A stretch of 64,000 bases of DNA, taken from Bacillota bacterium. Its GTDB lineage: Bacteria; Bacillota; Clostridia; Lachnospirales; Lachnospiraceae. The stretch's first letter is position 1. Every line of letters begins with the position of its first letter. The notes under the pieces are model-generated. The model did not search any database and was not told the origin of the DNA. It saw only the letters and a program-made list of their open reading frames with translations. Position numbers and translations under genes: made by a program. The stretch lies in NCBI GenBank assembly GCA_023386315.1, contig JAEWJZ010000023.1:89045-153044 (forward strand). The letters are read 5' to 3'. Positions 60,740 to 64,000 of this stretch are shown here, in pieces.

Positions 60740-61690
60740 ATGAAGAAATTTTTACAACTGGGTCTGGGTATTACAGCCCTTGCCCTTATTACAGCCTTCG
60801 TGCCGGCTTCTCCGTTTCCGTCCATGGCATATGAGACGGCGGCTGCTGCAGAAGAAACCGCACAGGTACGGGGAAGCTGGATAGATGAAAACCTGGGGCC
60901 GGGAGTGGCCAGATGGGTGGATGAAAACGGGAATGTCTCTTCGCAGCCGGGAAAGCAGGAAGAGACCCAGACGGAAAAAGCGACGCAGTCTCAGGCGGAG
61001 ACGCAAAGTCAGGCTGCAGAAGAGACATCAGGGCAGCAGGAGTCATCTGATAGTGGCGGACAGCCGGCTGGAAGAGTGATCGACCCTTCAAGACCAATGG
61101 TAGCCCTGACATTTGACGACGGTCCTTACGCCCCGGTAGGAAATCAGATCATGGACAGCCTGGCACAGTACGGCGGAAAGGCAACTTTTTTCGTAGTGGG
61201 AAACAGGGCGGCCTATTATCCCGATGAGTTAAAGCGCATGGCGGCAGAGGGACATGAGATCGGAAATCATACATATGAACATAAGTATTTAAACAAATTA
61301 AATGCTCAGCAGATTCAAAGCCAGATTAACCGCTGCAATGATGCGGTACAGGCTGTCTGCGGTGTAAGGCCTGCATTGGTCAGGCTGCCGGGAGGAAATA
61401 AAAACAGCACAGTTCTTCAGAATGTCCACGCCCCCATGATTATGTGGAGCATTGACACTCTGGACTGGAAGACCCGGAATACGGCTAAGACCGTACAGAA
61501 AGTGATGAGCAGGGTGAGAGATGGAGATATCGTGCTGATGCATGAGCTTTATCCCCAAAGCGGGGCTGCAGCGGCTGAGATTATCCGGAGATTGTCAGAG
61601 CAGGGATATCAGCTGGTTACCGTCAGCGAGCTGGCAAGCTATCGGGGCGGAATGGTTTCCGGCGGGGTTTATTCACAGTTCTACAGGTAA
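60740..61690 (+). CDS. Secreted polysaccharide deacetylase (NodB family)
   Basis: 316 aa, with AAAGGAATG upstream. Signal peptide ~1-32, a Glu/Thr/Gln/Ser-rich linker (~55-105) and a NodB domain (~110-310). Motif 1 TFDDGPY (catalytic Asp/metal Asp), motif 2 HEIGNHTYEH (metal His), motif 3 RLPGGNKN, motif 4 DTLDW and motif 5 IVLMHEL are all intact. Probably deacetylates peptidoglycan or another surface GlcNAc polymer. Confidence 0.92.
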   Translation: MKKFLQLGLGITALALITAFVPASPFPSMAYETAAAAEETAQVRGSWIDENLGPGVARWVDENGNVSSQPGKQEETQTEKATQSQAETQSQAAEETSGQQESSDSGGQPAGRVIDPSRPMVALTFDDGPYAPVGNQIMDSLAQYGGKATFFVVGNRAAYYPDELKRMAAEGHEIGNHTYEHKYLNKLNAQQIQSQINRCNDAVQAVCGVRPALVRLPGGNKNSTVLQNVHAPMIMWSIDTLDWKTRNTAKTVQKVMSRVRDGDIVLMHELYPQSGAAAAEIIRRLSEQGYQLVTVSELASYRGGMVSGGVYSQFYR

Positions 61691-61728
61691 GAAAAAAGAA
61701 GAGATTGCGGTCTCTTCTTTTTTTCTTA
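61690..61728. terminator. Bidirectional intrinsic terminator
   Basis: Stem AGAAGAGA/TCTCTTCT extended by A/T pairs, between convergent genes. Confidence 0.85.
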
Positions 61729-61729
61729 C

Positions 61730-62935
61730 CTATTTCTCATCACAAACCTGAAAAATATAAAACTTCAGATAGTAAGAGTTTTCGTCTCCGCTCCAAAGAA
61801 TGGGGTGGTCTGCAGACTGGGTGCGGTATTCTACCTGGCGCAGGCGCTTGTGGGCGCTTACAGCCGCTTCTCTTATGGTTTTTGTAAACAGTTCAGGGGT
61901 CATGAAATGAGAACAGGAGCAGGTTGCCAGATAGCCGCCATCCTTAACAAGCTTTAAACCCCGGAGATTGATTTCCCGATAACCCTTTACTGCGTTTTTT
62001 ACAGAGTTTCTGGATTTGGTAAATGCCGGAGGGTCGAGTATAACCACATCGAACTTTTCCCCGGTCTTCTCAAGCTCAGGGAGAAGTTCAAAGACATCGG
62101 CGCAGCGGAAGGATACCCGGTCTGAGAGACCATTTAACTCAGCATTCTCCCTTGCCTGGGCAACGCCCAGCTCAGAGGCATCCACACCAAGCACTTCTTT
62201 TGCTCCGGCGATACCTGCGTTTAATGCAAAAGAACCGGTGTGGGTGAAACAGTCTAAAACCCGTTTGTCTCTGCATAAGCGTTTTATGGCAAGGCGGTTG
62301 TATTTCTGGTCCAGAAAGAAGCCTGTCTTCTGTCCGTCTTCCACATCCACCAGATATCTCACATCATTTTCCGTAATCTCAACCTTGGTATCAAAGGGTT
62401 TACCGATGAATCCCTTGAAGCGTTCCATCCCTTCCTGAAGCCGGACCTTTGCATCACTGCGCTCATAGATACCACGGATTTCGATTCCGTCTTCTGCCAG
62501 AATGGATTTCAGCTTTTCCAGAATCACTGGCTTTAAGCGGTCGATTCCAAGTGCCAGGGACTCCACTACCAGGACGTCGGAGAACTTGTCTACGACGATT
62601 CCCGGAAGAAAATCGGCCTCTCCGAAGATGATACGGCAGCTGCTGGTATCTACGGTAGTTTTTCGGTACTCCCATGCGTTTCGCACCCGCATTTCAATGA
62701 AATCCTCATCGATTTCCACATCTTTTTTCCGGGTCATCATGCGGACTGTGATTTTTGAACTGGTATTTATGAAACCCCGTCCCATGCAGTAGCCGTCAAA
62801 ATCCTGGACAGTGATGATATCTCCGTTTGTATAATCTCCCGTAATGGTATCAATTTCGTTGTCGTAAATCCACATCCCACCGGCTTTTAGAGACCGGCCT
62901 TCCCCCTTTTTAATTTTTACGATAGCTGTTTCCAT
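61730..62935 (-). CDS. RlmI-like 23S rRNA cytosine-C5 methyltransferase
   Basis: 401 aa, with AAAGGAG upstream. N-terminal PUA domain (LKAGGMWIYDNEID; RGFINTSSKITVRMM), a middle beta region, and a C-terminal SAM methyltransferase with DCFTHTGSF (SAM loop), VDASELGVAQARENAELNG and the catalytic block VILDPPAFTKS; CSCSHFM supplies the Cys expected for C5-methylation. Homologous to E. coli RlmI (m5C1962 of 23S rRNA). Confidence 0.9.
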   Translation of the reverse strand: METAIVKIKKGEGRSLKAGGMWIYDNEIDTITGDYTNGDIITVQDFDGYCMGRGFINTSSKITVRMMTRKKDVEIDEDFIEMRVRNAWEYRKTTVDTSSCRIIFGEADFLPGIVVDKFSDVLVVESLALGIDRLKPVILEKLKSILAEDGIEIRGIYERSDAKVRLQEGMERFKGFIGKPFDTKVEITENDVRYLVDVEDGQKTGFFLDQKYNRLAIKRLCRDKRVLDCFTHTGSFALNAGIAGAKEVLGVDASELGVAQARENAELNGLSDRVSFRCADVFELLPELEKTGEKFDVVILDPPAFTKSRNSVKNAVKGYREINLRGLKLVKDGGYLATCSCSHFMTPELFTKTIREAAVSAHKRLRQVEYRTQSADHPILWSGDENSYYLKFYIFQVCDEK

Positions 62936-62954
62936 AGTCAGTTACTCCTTTGTT

Positions 62955-63470
62955 TTATGATTGGTGCTGCCTCAGCCGGGTAAGCAGCTGATATAAGGGT
63001 TTAAATAAAATAAGTGTAACAGTAAAGTTCCCCATTCCGTGCAGAATGTCAAATGGTATTCCTGCAGTCCACCAGACAAAGGCGGCAGCCAGGCCTCCGG
63101 TCAGAATTGTGGGCAGAGAGGATAACAGACCAAACAGCATGCCAAAGGTTCCTGACAGAAGTGCGGCCGAGAAGGGGGAAGGGCAGTTCTTTTTGTAAAG
63201 GAGAAAAACGGCGGCCGGAATCAGAGCCCACACATATAAGTAGGAAAACCACCAGATGCCGATGCCCCAGAAAAATCCTTCCAACAGAACAAACACGTAC
63301 AGGATCATCCATACGTGTCTGCCAAATACCAGCGTGTATAAAATTAAAAATAAAGAAACCAGCTCCACATTGGGCAGCCAGGATAAGCTTACCTGACTGA
63401 TAAACAAAAGCGCACATAAAAACGCATCAGTCACCAGCTTCTTTGTGGTTATGGGGCGATCAGGAATCAT
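62955..63470 (-). CDS. ECF transporter S-component-like membrane protein
   Basis: 171 aa, five or six membrane segments. TTKKLVTDAFLCALLFISQ is an ECF S-component-type start; IGIWWFSYLYVWALIPAAVFLL and FVWWTAGIPFDILHGMGNF follow. It would bind a vitamin or metal and use the shared EcfA/A'/T module encoded elsewhere. Starts within the stop of the DUF4430 gene (ATGA overlap), so the two are functionally linked. Confidence 0.82.
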   Translation of the reverse strand: MIPDRPITTKKLVTDAFLCALLFISQVSLSWLPNVELVSLFLILYTLVFGRHVWMILYVFVLLEGFFWGIGIWWFSYLYVWALIPAAVFLLYKKNCPSPFSAALLSGTFGMLFGLLSSLPTILTGGLAAAFVWWTAGIPFDILHGMGNFTVTLILFKPLYQLLTRLRQHQS

Positions 63471-63898
63471 GATCCGCCGCCTGCAGTGTCAGCGGGGGTG
63501 TACTGGAAGGTGTATTGTTCCCCGTCCTTAATGGCCTGCTGGCTTACACCGTAGCTGCATGGCTCCCCGTCGCACAGGAGTTCCCAGTAGGCCCCGTCTT
63601 TTTTATAATCTGCCTGTCTGCCGTTAACTTTAGTAACCATTAAGCCCAGTTCTTCGGTTGTGGTACCTTCAATAGTCAGATCCGGTATGGTTTTCAGGGC
63701 TTCCAATAAGTACTGCGCCTCTGTCGTTAACTGATAGTGGTCCGTTACCCCGTCTTCATATACCACGTCTACGGTAATGTTCTTGGTTCCTGCCATGGGG
63801 ACCGGTCTTGTCAGAGTGTAGATGACTAACAGCAGTGCCAGGACCGCTATGGCTGCACAGCCTCCCAAAAAGGGAGAGAGCCTTTTGAATCGATTCAT
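63467..63898 (-). CDS. Membrane-anchored DUF4430 protein
   Basis: 143 aa. ATG 63898 follows AAAGGAAG; the longer frame covers the promoter. One N-terminal membrane segment (~12-31), then a DUF4430 domain (ITVDVVYEDG, TEAQYLLEALKTIPDL, GAYWELLCDGEPCSYGVSQQAIKDG). DUF4430 resembles the C-terminal domain of transcobalamin, so with the S-component it may catch a corrinoid or related ligand outside the cell; this is inference. Confidence 0.82.
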   Translation of the reverse strand: MNRFKRLSPFLGGCAAIAVLALLLVIYTLTRPVPMAGTKNITVDVVYEDGVTDHYQLTTEAQYLLEALKTIPDLTIEGTTTEELGLMVTKVNGRQADYKKDGAYWELLCDGEPCSYGVSQQAIKDGEQYTFQYTPADTAGGGS

Positions 63899-63940
63899 GT
63901 TATGCTGACTTCCTTTTTCATTATTCAAATAGCACAGATT

Positions 63941-63970
63941 AGTATAGCATAGAAGAGAGGACTGCCGCAA
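63941..63970 (-). promoter_or_regulatory. Promoter of the DUF4430-ECF operon
   Basis: On the minus strand TTGCGG (63970-63965), 18-base spacer ending TGC, TATACT (63946-63941): an extended -10 promoter, 42 bases before the start. Confidence 0.65.
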
Positions 63971-64000
63971 GGTGAGAATTTCCATCTTTTCTTAAAAACT

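Overview
The window reads as chromosome of an anaerobic, spore-forming Clostridia of Lachnospiraceae type (a Lacrimispora/Enterocloster/Hungatella-like genus would fit, but I cannot name it). The grounds are a class III fructose-1,6-bisphosphatase, clostridial electron-bifurcating [FeFe] hydrogenase genes, CotF-like spore coat proteins, YesMN/Lpl-type sugar regulation and transport, strong AGGAGG ribosome sites, and lipoproteins with Thr/Ala-rich linkers. No phage, insertion sequence or CRISPR array was seen.

Layout. 1-8.9 kb: housekeeping and cell-envelope genes: the 3' part of fbp, a HAAS/DUF1700 membrane protein, two tandem secreted SH3-NlpC/P60 wall hydrolases behind near-consensus promoters and WalR-like boxes, an Asn/Gln-rich low-complexity protein, a rhodanese, two metallophosphoesterases, an RNA methyltransferase, a papain-family protease and a HAM1/RdgB pyrophosphatase. 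9.0-34.6 kb: a large glycan-utilisation locus with GH4, two GH105 unsaturated-uronyl hydrolases, two GH38 alpha-mannosidases, two complete ABC importer sets without ATPases, a YesM/YesN two-component pair, two AraC regulators, a HAD protein, an unknown 227-aa protein and an unassigned 557-aa lyase-like enzyme. The enzymes lack signal peptides, so imported oligosaccharides are probably cut in the cytoplasm. 35-38.8 kb: two convergent subtilase paralogues, both with glycine at the catalytic serine position (probable CspC-like pseudoproteases), with a small gene between them. 38.9-39.6 kb: a seven-tRNA operon on the minus strand (Pro-Gly-Arg-His-Gln-Lys-Leu) with two terminator-like hairpins inside it.

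40-46.8 kb: ogt, a lipoprotein, an SsuABC/THI5-type ABC importer behind a promoter and a structured leader ending in an intrinsic terminator (riboswitch candidate), then divergent purine nucleoside phosphorylase and adenine deaminase. 46.8-60.6 kb: hydrogenase region. A plus-strand operon carries a thin [2Fe-2S] protein, a PAS-containing sensor hydrogenase, a SpoIIE-type PP2C phosphatase and a ferredoxin-like monomeric hydrogenase. Two small coat genes follow. A minus-strand operon carries hydC, an ATPase-domain protein, a [2Fe-2S] protein, hydB and hydA. Divergent from it is a regulatory operon of DRTGG, anti-sigma-type ATPase, second sensor hydrogenase, DRTGG and PHP proteins. 60.7-64 kb: polysaccharide deacetylase, an RlmI-like methyltransferase, and an ECF S-component with a DUF4430 protein.

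How parts work together. The hydrogenase block pairs H2 production/consumption (HydABC) with H-cluster proteins that look built for sensing and with kinase/phosphatase-like partners, suggesting redox- or H2-responsive control. The glycan block pairs uronyl removal (GH105) with alpha-mannose removal (GH38), which fits a glycan in which an unsaturated uronate caps an alpha-mannose.
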